A DNA stretch of 64,000 nt from Brachypodius melanocephalos (taxonomy: Eukaryota > Chordata > Aves > Passeriformes > Pycnonotidae). Positions 28,201 through 38,137 of this stretch are shown here, piece by piece. Both the position numbers and the translations under genes were made by a program. Each line of letters begins with the position of its first letter. Positions within the stretch are counted from its first letter, which is position 1. Below the pieces are notes generated by a model. The model was not told the DNA's origin, ran no database searches, and saw only the letters and a program-made list of their open reading frames with translations. The stretch covers positions 17,190,237 through 17,254,236 of the forward strand of contig VZSR01003807.1 of the NCBI GenBank assembly GCA_013398615.1. The letters are read 5' to 3'.

Positions 28201-29210
28201 ATTATGTGGGTGCTGGGAGCTGTGCTGGGACAGTGCTGGTGTGTGACAGCAGCACATGTGTCCCCCAGGCCCAGCTCTGTCCCAGTTCTGTGTGTCCTCA
28301 CAGGCACACACCTCACCACCATGCACACTCTGAAGGCTTCTGTCATCCCCTTTGACGGCACAACGTGCCCTTTGAAATCTAAACCAGCTACTGATGATCC
28401 TGGCCTTTAGTGGGAAGTGGTTGGCCACCTGGCTATTTCTGGTAATATCAGAAAAAATGAAAAACCTTTTGGGTTTCACAAGCCTGGAATAAAAATCTGG
28501 TCTTGGCAAAGCCAGTTGTTAGCCAAGTCCTGCTGTCTCATGGCAGCTTTGCTGCGACTTGTTTGCATCCTTCCCCAGCACTGATCATTACACACTCTTA
28601 GATGGTCTCTCTGTGTTACTTCACAGGATAATTCCTTCCTTATCTTCCCTTGGACCTTGTTCTGTTAACAACCCAGTCCTCCTTTTCAAGGTCTAAATAC
28701 TTCTGCCCACTTCCCTCCTAAGCTGTAAGTCCAATTAATTGCTTTCCAGAGTTTATACCTCAGAAACTTGAATTCTTTCAAGTATTGCAATGTCCATTTT
28801 CTGAATCTCACCATAAAGAATTTGATCTCACACAATACCGGTACAGGAAAAATATGCTAAGCAACAAATGAATACCAAGGGAATCTAATATTTCATTAAT
28901 AAGAGCTGCTGAGCAGCTTCCAATTTGCTTCTACCTCCAGGCAGGAAAAGGTCAAAACAAGCACGTTTTTCATTCATGTACCTCACTTGAATGTCAAACA
29001 CCCTCAAGCTCATGGTATTTCTCAGTTATTCTCAGCTTTTTCTGCTTCTCTGATGTGAGTAAGTTAATTTCCTTTTTAAAAATTTATTTACCACATAGCA
29101 GGGAGGGAGGGAGGGAGGGAGGGAGGGAGGAAGGAAGGAAGGAAGGAAGGAAGGAAGGAAGGAAGGAAGGAAGGAAGGAAGGAAGGAAGGAAGGCAGGAA
29201 GGAAGGCAGG

Positions 29211-29273
<63 letters not shown>

Positions 29274-32200
29274 ACATCACATGAAGTTTGAGACATCCCT
29301 GCTTACATCTCAGGTGTAAAGTTCATTAGTTTGGCCATGTTGGCTTAAATTAAAAGTCCACTAAATTGTGTGTTACCCTGCCTCCAACCAAATAACCTCC
29401 AGCCAATAACAAGGGCTGAGAGACAATGCAGGAGAAGAGGCCCATGCAGTATGCACAGTTGTCCTTCTGCCTATCTGTAGTTTAGAAAACTTCAAGAGAA
29501 ATATTGAGGAATTATTTTTACTATTGTGAACAATAGTAAAAGTAAGGATCTTTTCCCACGCATACGGAGAAATAATGTTTTGACACCCAGCATTTAATGA
29601 TTTAACTGACCAATATTTTTCATATTGGAAGTATCTTGTGAAAGTGAGTTCCAAGCTGAAACACACATTGTGTGAAAAAGCGCATGTTTCTGCCTCCCCT
29701 AATGGCTGTGCCTGGTAATTTCACTTAGGTTCTCTTGGTTTGTATCTTTTTGAATGTGACTAAATCTACTGCTCTTCTAGTTCACAACACTTGACCAAAG
29801 CCCTTTGAGACTGAAAAGCACAGTGGCTCATTCATTTCTAACTGTGTTCCTTGACTCCTTCAGAATGACATGGTTTTCCTTAGGACTCCTCTTCAAGACA
29901 CTGTACACATGCCCCTTCCCAGCTGATATTAGTCAACTTCATCCTGGCTCCAGCTAGGAGCTTGGGACAGTCTAGCAGATCCCTTCTCTTCCCAGTGGGA
30001 TGTTTTCTTTAATACTGGGATGTCGCTGCCTCCGTCCCTGGCCTCTCATCCTCTCAGCCAGCACGCTCAAAGCACTTGGCTGCCTGATGATGATATTGCA
30101 AGTAACATTTCAGCAATCATTCTGTGTCTTCTTTGTCTGGGCACAATGTACACCTTTTCTAAAGGCAGTTTCCTATTTCTAACAGTTTTCTTCATTCAGC
30201 AGTTTATCTGTGCTGAGCTATTTCTCATTTATTTGGCTGTGTGTGTATTTTAAGCCTTCAACCATGTAGTTTAAACATTCTCTGGAGCACCACTGAAGCC
30301 CTTACCCTGATCTTTATAGAAAGTATTATGTTAATATATGTTAAAGTATTATGTTAATATTGTCCTCTTTTCAAAACAAAATGTGATAGGCTCTTGCCTT
30401 TTCCCTTTCTACAAGAATATTGAATTTTAAATGTTATAACCAGTGCAACAGAGCATCTTGGTTATGGTTGCACCTTGAACTACCCAGGCTCAGCACTGAA
30501 GCACAATTTGACTTTTTTCTCTCATTAAATATCCAACAAAGTGCTAAAAGGAATCTCATCTCTGGTACACAAAATATAGTCCCAGCACTGTGCTCAATTA
30601 GGCAATTTATTCAGTCTTAATGGGACTAGCTGAAATTTCCCATTACTATTCTGTTTCCTGCTTGTATAGCCCCTGTGACTTTGTTTAGAGGTGGATGCCA
30701 CCATCCTGGTCATGGGGCTGTTAATTATATCTGAATCCTCTGCTCTTTCCACTTGGGCAAGGAATATCAGGCCATCTAGTTTCTGTGATATTCAATGGAA
30801 CAGTTAAGGTTCCTGATCCAATGCAGTATTTCTGTCTGCATTTGCAGCGTGTGTTCTTTTCCCTACATTGTACCGTAATAAAGGACCATTAAAGTGCACA
30901 ATTTTTCTTAACAGCTGTCAACACACAGCACGCTGTGGGTCAGCAAAGGTGAGTTACTGCCTGCAGCAACAAACCCCGCAGTTGTTGACTCCAGCACAGA
31001 GAATCATGCTGTCCAGCCCTTAGCCACATTTCTTGCTTGCATCTGACCTGGGGATCACCAGCTCTTTTCCCATCCATTCCATCAACACCAGCCAGGGGTG
31101 GCCAGAGCAGATACTGAAACCTGCAGAGTGTGTGCAGTGTGGTTCCTATCGCAGCACCCTTTGGAAATACTGCTGGATTACACAGCAGATGGAGGGCTGG
31201 GGGGTGAGGGTGGTGTTTGGATCCTCTTTTCAAGGACAGGCTGATTTCCCCTGCACAATGCCACTGCTTAGGCTGGCAAAGGCAGAGCACACGGGTGGCT
31301 TGGCAGCGACTTTGAGAGCGTGAAGGTTGAATTTCTGCGGTGGTGTGTGCACAGAAGGCAGCAGCAATCATTGTGAATGGGAGCCTGAACCTAGCTGCTG
31401 GCTTCCCCAGAGCGAGTCACATCCCCGCCATACCAACAGCAGCTGCTGCTTTTTGGCAAATGTACAAACAGTAAACACAATCCCAGAGAGGCGCTAAAGG
31501 CAAAGAATCGATGGTTATTGCTGCTTCAGCTTGGGGAAAGGAGTAAACAGGCTGCAGTGTCAGATTTCTACAACTGTTCCTTCTCCCAGGGGGGTTAGCC
31601 TGTCCACTCCTTGCCAGCCAAGCAGGGGTCAGGGCCATGCCAGCGGGGGTAGCTACCATTAGCAGACACGAAGAACCGTCCTGGTGTTTTGGTGGCATCT
31701 GTCTAAACTAGATAAAGTGGTTGCAATAAAAGCAGTTAAACACAATTCCAGCTGATGCAGATCCTCAAGTGTTTTGGTTTCTTAGCAGGAAAACAACACA
31801 ATTCAAACCTCCAGACAAATTATCAGTTAGGCTGAAAGGGCCAGTCTGTCATCGGAAAACTGCATGGTGTTGGAGTTGCCACGGTGCCACACATTTCAGC
31901 TACAGCATGAGCCATCCTCCAGTGCCCAGAACACTGCTTTGTTCCTGGAGGTTGGTTTATGCCCAGCGAAAGTGGGTTTGATTTTTTCAACCTTTATTTT
32001 AATTCTAATGTGACAGTAAATATCTCTTTTGCCAATTTGTGATGCGTAACAATTTTTGCAGCCGATCTTGTGTGCTGGCTGGCAGGCCATCCTGTGGGGA
32101 CGAACTGCAGGGACTGTGAATGCACACCTTGAAGGGCTCCTTTGCCTCTGCTTACTTGCTGCTTTGCTTTTTGTGGAGTCATGGGCTTGCTGCTCACCGG

Positions 32201-35200
32201 CTAGCAGAGGTTTCTTCAGCCCTGATCCACTAGAAAAGTCTGTGGGGTTCAATCTCTAAGCTGCCGCGTGGTCTGAGGCTTGGGAATAAAAAGCGGATCC
32301 TGCTGTGGTTTTGGAAGATGTTTTTTCCATGGGGATGGACCAGCAGAATGAATGCTGGACCCAGGTCTTCTTATGTACCTTGGGTGAAACCCGAACCAGG
32401 GGGGCCTTGGTCCAATAGGGAGGGGAGGGGGAGTGGTTCGGGGCAAGGGTACTTTACACCATAATGGGGGAAGGTGGGCACCTGGGCACCTTGCCAAATG
32501 GGAGAGCAGACCCCCCGGGTCCATCAGGGTGATTGACAAGGTACTTGCTCCAGGGTGATACCACCAGGGGGTGGGATGGGGGGTCAGGGGAAAAGGGGCA
32601 AACCAATACAGTTTTATAAATCCTTGATTATGCACAGTAACAGCTTTTCAGGTCCTTAAGTGTTGTGACTAACAATGCTAGTTTCAATAGCCCTGGAGAT
32701 GAGAGGGTGCAAAATACTATCATGACATCCCCATGAATTTGATCAGGTGCAGGGCTAGCTGGCTTGGCAGGTAAAAACACCTGCTTGAGAAGTCACTTTG
32801 CTTCTTTTTTGCTCCCACCTTGTCTGTAGGCACAGCACAGAACACTCCAAGGGTGCTTCTTTACAGCAATGTTTGTCTTGTCAGCAGCAAGCGTGTTAAA
32901 GCTTGATCCAAGTCATTAAAAAAAACCCCAAAAAAACAAAAGCCTCCCTATAGCTGCTATTAGAGGTGGTGGCTGTGTTATGGCCACTTGACCGTGCCCA
33001 GCAGGGTTAGTCCATTATGAAGTGTGGTCTTGATTCTCTGTAATAAAATTATCACTCTTCTGGGTCACTCTCATGGTGGTAGTGAAGCTATTTTTATTTT
33101 TCTTTAAGAAATATAAAAATCTAGATCAGGTTTGCAAAAAAAAAAATTAATCTAAATCTGTGGTACAAAGAAATCTAGAATTTGCTCAAATCTGCACTGT
33201 TGACTCTAAATTCAGGGGTTTTTTCCCATTTCAGCTAGTCATTTTTAGTTTCCTCCCAGAGCACCTTTTTTTCCTACCTTTACTGTGCTGTCACACAGGA
33301 ATTCTACAAGCATCTGAAGGGTGAAAGAGTTGTGAAACACACTTGGACACACAGGAGCCTATTTTTGAAATGTATTTTTAGGAGGTTTTTGGCTGGGCTT
33401 TGGGTTTGTTTGTGTATGGGGTTTTGTTCATTTGTTTTCTGATAATCAGGAACTTTACAAAAAGTCTTTTAATTTTTTTTGCTCTTGCTATCAAGGTGAT
33501 TACACAGCCAGCTCTTCACGTCTGAATTTGCTTTTGTGAGCTAGCAGCACCAGCATTTAGATCACCTGTGGTGTGGTGTGGCATGATGTGAAGGAGTCAA
33601 AAATCAGTCCCTCTCTCTTCATTTATACCTCAGCAGTCTCATTTGTGTGGAGCAGAGAGCTGGAATAGCAAGCATACTTTGGTGTGGCAGGTTGATTTAT
33701 AAGGTGGCATAAACACACAGTGCCCCTCTGAGGCTGCAGATTGCTTTGGTTTGCTGCCCCAATTCCATTAGTGTTACGTCACTCCAGAGTTATTTAGTCA
33801 GGACTCGCTTTCATACCCAGATGTGCACTCAGAGCTCACCTCCCCAGCCCAGTGCCACCTGTCACTGGCTCAGGCACCCGCTGGGCAGGGATGAAGGGAT
33901 GGTGACCTGAGGTGATGCTGATTGCTTCCCATGCTGCCTGCAAAGTGTGGGCCCTCACAAACCTAACCCCCTGAAAATCAACTTATTCTTTCAGGTGGCC
34001 TCACCTGAATCCATCGACTACCTAGATTTACAGCAAGGAGAGCCATCCTTCCAAAGAAACATTTTTTTTCCCTTGTATTTCAGTGTCCTGGTTGGTCCTG
34101 AGTGAAATTTTCCCCGGAGGGATCAGAGGACGGGCCATGGCTTTGACATCTAGCATGAACTGGGGTATAAATCTCCTCATCTCCTTGACGTTTTTGACTG
34201 TAACTGGTAAGATTTCTCCACGTCTTTCCAAGCTGATATTCTCCTAGTGGGCACAATAGGTCTCTCTTTCACAAAAGCATCGCTAAAATTGCAGCTGTGA
34301 AAGCCCAGGAGACAACATCTCTGTTTAGGTGTCGGTGTAACTTCACCACTCCCACCACATCTTTGCTTGTGCCAGAAGCTTCAGCCTGACAGTGCTGGCT
34401 GTCAGACCACCTTGCACATCAACTCCACAGGCTGTGAAACTCAGCTCTTAAAAACACCAGTGCCTTGGTGAGCTGAAAATACATAACGTTTAGGATTAAG
34501 TCCTGCATCTTCTGAAATCAATGCAAGTTCTGTTCTAGATTAGACCACAGCTTTTCTGATCAGACATTTTTAAACACGATCCCATTTAGTTCATTCCTTT
34601 TCACAGGAATGTCTTGGCTTTCAGAAAATTTTCTTTAGAAAAAAATGTCTTTGTGAGGTAAAAGTCTTTCATGTTTGAATGTGAGAAAGTAGGCTACCAT
34701 ACATGACTTCTAACGTGATGATAATCAAAGGGGAAGGTTAAATGCTGACACTGAAATTTATTGATTAGCACATTTATTTTTCTAATTTTATATTATGAGG
34801 CTTTGTAAATTTTAGTTTTCAGTCTTATTGTGACAAAAATTTGTGCTAAAAATAAAAATATATAAGACAGCAGAAATTCCAGGTTTCCCTTAGGTCTACA
34901 TTACTCTCCATCAGATGCATCAACTCACAAAAAGTCAAGGAAATTTTCACCCTGTCATATGTTTTTTGGGACAGATTTGAAAATGAGTGTGGTCTGTTAC
35001 TAAAATGGGCTTCACATTTATATTTTCTTAAAAAAAAAAAAAAAAAAAAAAGAGACAGAGAGTAAAAAACCCCACATCCTCCATCCTGAGTACTATCTTG
35101 ATTAAAACCAGGAAAAAGTTCACTGTGCTCACACTCTCACTTTCATTGGATCAAGGATTCTTCTTCAAAAGGAAACCATCCACTTACTCCCACTCACTGC

Positions 35201-37895
35201 CCATCAGTTTGCATCACAGAGCTGCACTTCTGAACTGCACAAGATTTTGGACAAAACCAAATGAGAAAATGCATATTGTAGGCAGTCCAGCTGCCAACAC
35301 TTGCTCAGTCCTTGGACCAGACTTGATTTATTCCTAAGGAAATGTCCCCAAAACCACCTGGTACAGACCTCAGGTGCTCAGTGCCAGCTGTTTCACCGGG
35401 AGGTCCCCTCTTGTCGTGCAGTGTTATTTGATGTACATCTCGCTGTTATCTCAGTTTACAAAGACTGTAAAGCCACAGTAACTCCCCTGGCTTAACTGGG
35501 TCTAATCTGGATTTATGGAAGTGTAAGTACAAGAAAATATGCATTCCTCATCTGTGGTGGAAAGGCAGGATTGGGAATTCTGTTGTCAAATGAATACACG
35601 GGGGGGTCACAGTGGCCGGCAGCATCCGCACTTTGGTGCTTGTGCAGAGGTATCAGCTGGATTAGAAGCTTCAGCTGCAATTTTCAGCTCATGACACAAC
35701 TGACAAATGTCTCAACTGTCTAGGTGTACCTTAGCAGGGAAGAGGGCTAAGAGGATTGCAGCAGACTGTTGGGTTTGTACACATTTTACTTTCCAGGGCC
35801 TGCAGAGTGCATCCCTCAGCCTAAGTATCTACCTGCCCCTGGACTGTAGACTCAACAAACCACTAGTTCTTGGATGGGGCCATTAGGAGTTCACTCTTGG
35901 ATCACTTTCTGGCACAGCATCCATGACTTGCAGTGGAAAGGCTGGGCACAGACAGGTGGGGAGGATTAGCTGGAGACAACTGTAACAGTGTGAAAAATGC
36001 TTGGATTTGCTCCAAGAAAGAATGTGCACCAAAACCAGACACAGGCAAAAATTCAAGGCACTCATGATCCCCACTGCCTTCTCACAAACCAGTAACAATG
36101 GCTACTCACAGTTTTCATGCAGAGTGATTGCAAATAAAATATTCATGCTAAGTGGGCCAATATGAACTCAATAATTTTCTTTCATAAGGAGTATTAGAAA
36201 AAACAAAGCCACTCTTTTTTGATATATGTGAGCTAAGAATAGCAGCCTAGTCTCTTTCTAACTTCTCCTGTTCATTAGGGGCTGTATCCTATAAAATACA
36301 ACAGGAAGCAACAGAAAGAAAAATTGCAATATTTAAAAATTTAAAGAGACATGTTTTCTTCCTTTGTAGAGCTCATTGGCTTGTCCTGGGTGTGCTTCAT
36401 TTACACAATAATGAGCCTAGCATCACTGGCTTTTGTTATCGTGTTTATACCAGAGACAAAAGGATGCTCTTTGGAGCAAATATCCATGGAACTAGCTAAA
36501 CAGTAAGTACCAAGCGTGTGACTGCATCCCCCAAGTGCCAGAGGGACAGAGCCTTTCAATGCCACATATTGAAAAAAAGAAGGAAACTATGTGGGAGAAT
36601 TCAGATCCTCTCAAGGCTTGAGCTTGTACATATTGATCTCAGCAGCCAACCAAATATTTTGTTGGTGCTGAAGGACTGGCCCTAAAGATGAGGTGGTTTT
36701 TGAGCACCCCTCTGAGGAACACCTGCAGCCAAGCCTGGCTCCCCAGCACTTTTGATGTCTGGCATTCCTGGATGGGAGGGCAACTCTGATCTTGCATTTA
36801 GGACTGTGTGTTTTGGGCTGCCTGCAGAAAATGGGAAAGCGAGATCCTGTATTTCAAATTGGCTTGTCCTGGGTGTCACTTCAAGGCTCCATGTGAATTT
36901 TGGTAGCTGTTGTAGATGAGCTTTTCTTGTGTCTTCACTGGGTGCTGTAGACCAGTGAGGGTCACTCTTGTCTCCCAAGCAACAAGTGACAGGACAAGAA
37001 GAAATAGTCTCAAATTGCATCAGGGGAGGCTTGGATTGGATATTAGGAAAAACTTCTTTACTGAAAGGGTGGTAAGGTGTTAGGAGAGGCTTCCCTGGGA
37101 AGTGACGGAATCACCATCCCTGGAGATGTTCAAAAATTATCTAAATCTGGTACTTGGGGACATGGTCTCATGGTGAATATAGCAGTGTTAGGTTAACATC
37201 GGGACTTGATGATTTTAGAGGCCTTTTTCGACCTAAACTAACCTACGAGTGTAGATACTTTGTTTTGGCAGTAAATGTAATTAACATGCGAACATCTTAG
37301 TATCATCTTGTATTTTTTTTAGAACACAAGAGAATATTTGCAACTCAGCCAGGCTTGAAGGAGCTTGTTTATAGACTAATTAGGTTGCGGACAGTTTACC
37401 ACTGCTGCCGCTGGCCCTGGGGCTGTCCCTTCCCCTCCTCTTAGAGAAAGGCATCCATCCCTGCCGGAGCCGGAGCCGGCGGAGCGTGCGGCGGGGCCGC
37501 CCCCGCGCGGGCAGGCGGGGAAGCGCCGGCACCCGCCCGAGCATCCCGGGGCACCCCGGAGCATCCCGGAGCATCCCCGGGCATCCCGAGGAATCCCGGG
37601 GCATCCCGGAGCATCCCGGGGCATCCCGGGGAATCCCGGGGCATCCCGGAGCATCCCGGGGAATCCTGGAGCATCCCGGGGCATCCCGGGGCATCCCAGG
37701 CCCCCAGCCCGTCCTCAGTGGCCGGTGTGTCCCGCAGGCAGAGCGCTCTGCCGGCCGCACGCAGTGGCCAACGTGTGCGGGGTTTTGTGCTTCTGCAGGA
37801 AATACGTGAGGACGCCCTTGTGCGGGGTGAGCCAGCGCAGAGAGAAACTGGTGCCGGCGGAACTTGCCAAGAGAGAGAAAGAGCAGCTCTACTAG
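7124..37895 (+). CDS. SLC2A12: SLC2A12 (GLUT12), facilitated glucose transporter member 12; five coding exons
   Basis: The gene encodes a 12-helix major-facilitator sugar transporter that moves hexoses across the plasma membrane and endomembranes. Exons 7124-7238, 14790-16106, 34084-34206, 36370-36502 and 37799-37895 total 1785 nt, or 594 residues plus TAG, with a GT-AG pair at every junction. Visible family marks are DRFGRR (106-111) after helix 2, PPSPR (222-226) after helix 6, QTTGQPN (294-300) in helix 7, the GPMSW stretch (476-480) where most GLUTs have a proline before the Trp, and PETKG (546-550) after helix 12. The large loop between helices 9 and 10 (about 369-455), typical of GLUT12, carries five N-glycosylation sequons (N375, N395, N400, N409, N432). 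Human GLUT12 is 617 residues; this protein has a diverged N-terminus and a C-terminus about 20 residues shorter. Identity is very secure for exons 2-4 and good for exons 1 and 5. Confidence 0.95.
7239..14789 (+). other. SLC2A12: SLC2A12 intron 1
   Basis: The intron opens with GTAAGG and closes with TTGTTTCAG. It holds an A run near 9127-9142, an AT-repeat near 10365-10387, and an old CR1-like copy at about 11600-12365. I see no further gene. Confidence 0.8.
11600..12365 (+). mobile_element. Old, diverged CR1-type LINE 3' fragment
   Basis: Scattered blocks match the 3' end of sauropsid CR1 elements in the right order. These are a degraded segment like the usual 'gcaaggt...' ORF2 end near 11655, a block around 12200-12255 containing AGCCATTTTTAAATCAAAGC, and a terminal 'cagactggatgaacacaat' near 12318-12337. 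It lacks the later 'ccttccaac' ending of young chicken-type CR1, so it is probably an ancient insertion. The edges are approximate. Confidence 0.55.
14790..16106 (+). CDS. SLC2A12: SLC2A12 coding exon 2 (helices 1-10)
   Basis: This large exon of 1317 nt codes residues 39-477, from [10 protein letters not shown] through AAFSIGLGP. It carries helices 1 to 10, the GRR, PPSPR and QTTGQPN motifs, the cytosolic loop after helix 6 (about 226-280) and the glycosylated exoplasmic loop. The acceptor is TTGTTTCAG/G and the donor CCAA/GTAAGT, both phase 1. The reading frame stays open for about 60 codons past the donor to TAA near 16294, so unspliced message would lose helices 11 and 12. The stretch from [20 protein letters not shown] on is almost identical to the human protein. 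Confidence 0.97.
22085..22252 (+). mobile_element. tRNA-Ile-derived SINE with CR1-like tail (zebra finch TguSINE1-like)
   Basis: The head resembles the 3' half of tRNA-Ile: the stretch 22119-22158 includes 'accaaggtcgtgggttc' and a B-box-like GGTTCAACTCC at 22147-22157. The tail from about 22188, with TTGGACTCGAAGATCC, then CCCTTCCAACTC and 'attctgtgaaa', is the 3' end of a CR1 LINE. This head and tail pairing is the known architecture of the zebra finch SINE that borrows CR1 machinery. The 5' part of the tRNA-like region is degraded (A box not clear), so the copy is old or truncated. Confidence 0.8.
22384..22491 (+). mobile_element. CR1 3' tail with expanded ATTCT microsatellite
   Basis: A short CR1 end (AGTTGGACCAGATGACCACT, then 'gtccct') runs directly into about twelve TATTC/ATTCT units at 22432-22491, with one T-to-G change. 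CR1 elements end in short tandem repeats of this kind, so the microsatellite grew from the LINE tail. It begins only about 130 bp after the SINE. Confidence 0.8.
29101..29270 (+). repeat. GGGA/GGAA microsatellite with GGCA variants
   Basis: About 170 bp of pure purine tetramers: first GGGA units, then about eighteen GGAA units, then GGAA mixed with GGCA units. Long open frames on both strands here are only translations of the repeat. Such arrays can form triplex DNA and provide stacked ETS-type GGAA cores. Confidence 0.97.
32166..32648. mobile_element. Solo endogenous retroviral LTR with 6-bp target-site duplication
   Basis: The element at 32172-32642 (471 bp) begins TGTGGAG and ends GTAACA, giving TG...CA ends with a short TGT/ACA inverted repeat. 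It is flanked on both sides by the same 6 bp, GCTTTT (32166-32171 and 32643-32648). Six-base duplications suit an ERVK-like integration. No internal viral genes are present, so it is a solo LTR left by recombination. On the minus strand there is a CCAAT-like ATTGG and a TACATAAG element; on the plus strand an AATAAA lies at 32285-32290. The transcriptional orientation is therefore unsettled. Confidence 0.85.
34084..34206 (+). CDS. SLC2A12: SLC2A12 coding exon 3 (GPxPW region, helices 10-11)
   Basis: This exon of 123 nt codes residues 478-518, starting [13 protein letters not shown] and ending LTFLTVT. The acceptor is TTGTATTTCAG and the donor ACTG/GTAAGA. It holds the loop motif GGIRGRA after helix 10 and most of helix 11. 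The residue before the conserved Trp480 is Ser479 (codon TCC), where human GLUT12 and GLUT1 have Pro. Confidence 0.96.
34207..36369 (+). other. SLC2A12: SLC2A12 intron 3
   Basis: The intron runs from GTAAGA to CCTTTGTAG. It contains an A run at about 35030-35051 and the first copy of a 97-bp repeat at 35681-35777. I see no gene. Confidence 0.8.
35681..35777 (+). repeat. 97-bp dispersed repeat, copy 1
   Basis: The stretch from 'ttttcagctcatgacac' to 'gggtttg' matches 38138-38234 without gaps, with about 12 mismatches by eye (about 88% identity). Flanks of the two copies are unrelated. It may be a piece of an interspersed repeat that I do not recognise, or a local duplication. Confidence 0.85.
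36370..36502 (+). CDS. SLC2A12: SLC2A12 coding exon 4 (helix 12, PETKG)
   Basis: This exon of 133 nt codes residues 519-562 plus two bases. It starts [10 protein letters not shown], crosses helix 12, and reaches PETKG (546-550) and the [11 protein letters not shown] cytosolic stretch, close to human GLUT12. The acceptor is CCTTTGTAG and the donor AAACA/GTAAGT, leaving phase 2. Confidence 0.96.
36950..37250 (+). mobile_element. CR1 LINE 3' fragment in SLC2A12 intron 4
   Basis: The order of blocks is that of a chicken-type CR1 end: a 'tctcccaagcaacaagtgac' motif, then 'aggggaggcttggattgg', then 'gaaaaacttctttactgaaag', then 'aatcaccatccctggagatg'. It ends near 37250, about 290 bp before the minisatellite. 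Confidence 0.85.
37541..37700 (+). repeat. 10-bp GC-rich minisatellite, 16 units
   Basis: Sixteen units of exactly 10 bp follow the consensus GCATCCCGGG with a few variants (GCATCCCGGA, GAATCCCGGG, GCACCCCGGA). Because 10 bp shifts the frame each unit, all three frames stay open, so the Pro/Arg/Gly-rich open frames on either strand are artefacts. The array ends 98 bp before SLC2A12 exon 5. Confidence 0.96.
37799..37895 (+). CDS. SLC2A12: SLC2A12 coding exon 5 (C-terminal tail)
   Basis: After the acceptor TTCTGCAG the bases complete the CA of exon 4 to Gln563. The exon encodes a 32-residue basic cytosolic tail starting [10 protein letters not shown] and ending EKEQLY, with TAG at 37893-37895. 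It aligns with the first two thirds of the human tail: the KYV, LVP and EQL positions correspond. It stops where the human protein continues through its LL motif and last residues. The GC-rich, CpG-rich setting contrasts with the AT-rich exons 2-4. The alignment is weak but the phase fits and no better candidate is seen. Confidence 0.82.
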
Positions 37896-38085
37896 ACGCG
37901 GGGCGAGCCAAGCAGCCTTCACCAAAAGACTGATTAAAAAAAGAAAAATGCTCCGTGATGCTCACACTCTTATGGGACACGCGGTATCGTTACTATACAC
38001 AAGATATTCTCTCTTTTATTTCTTGGTAGAACTTCTTTCAGTGGCAGTTTACAGCCAACATTAAAGGTTGTTATAGTTTATAACT
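37896..38085 (+). terminator. SLC2A12: SLC2A12 3' untranslated region and candidate poly(A) signal
   Basis: The nearest candidate signal is ATTAAA at 38060-38065, followed by a GT-rich stretch (CTGTCTGTT) near 38102-38110, which suits cleavage around 38080. The human gene has a much longer 3' UTR, so longer transcripts reaching into the repeats downstream are possible. Confidence 0.45.
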
Positions 38086-38137
38086 AACTGGAAATCTAGG
38101 CTCTGTCTGTTCCAAACTAGCATCCCTTGATCCCTCT

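Larger units (their letters stand above)
16107..34083 (+). other. SLC2A12: SLC2A12 intron 2 (about 18 kb)
   Basis: This is the longest intron of the gene, bounded by GTAAGT and TTGTATTTCAG. It holds the tRNA/CR1 SINE, a CR1 tail with a pentamer microsatellite, a pyrimidine-rich tract near 25915-25980, an AAT-rich and GA stretch near 26330-26416, the GGAA microsatellite and the solo LTR listed separately. I see no other coding sequence; the open frames are short, with no recognisable domains. Confidence 0.8.
36503..37798 (+). other. SLC2A12: SLC2A12 intron 4
   Basis: This short intron is split in two by composition. The first half is AT-balanced with a CR1 copy. The last 360 bp is very GC- and CpG-rich and includes a 10-bp minisatellite. 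The acceptor is GTGCTTCTGCAG. Confidence 0.85.

Noticed and set aside
29032..29296. Ser/Pro/Leu- or Lys/Glu/Gly/Arg-rich open frames
   Set aside because: They are translations of the GGAA microsatellite on either strand.
33774..33781. TTACGTCA, a CRE-like octamer in SLC2A12 intron 2
   Set aside because: A single 8-bp motif in an 18-kb intron is expected by chance and has no supporting context.
37376..37980. Long repetitive Pro/Gly/Arg open frames on both strands
   Set aside because: They come from the 10-bp minisatellite, whose unit length keeps all frames open; the real exon here is 37799-37895 on the plus strand.
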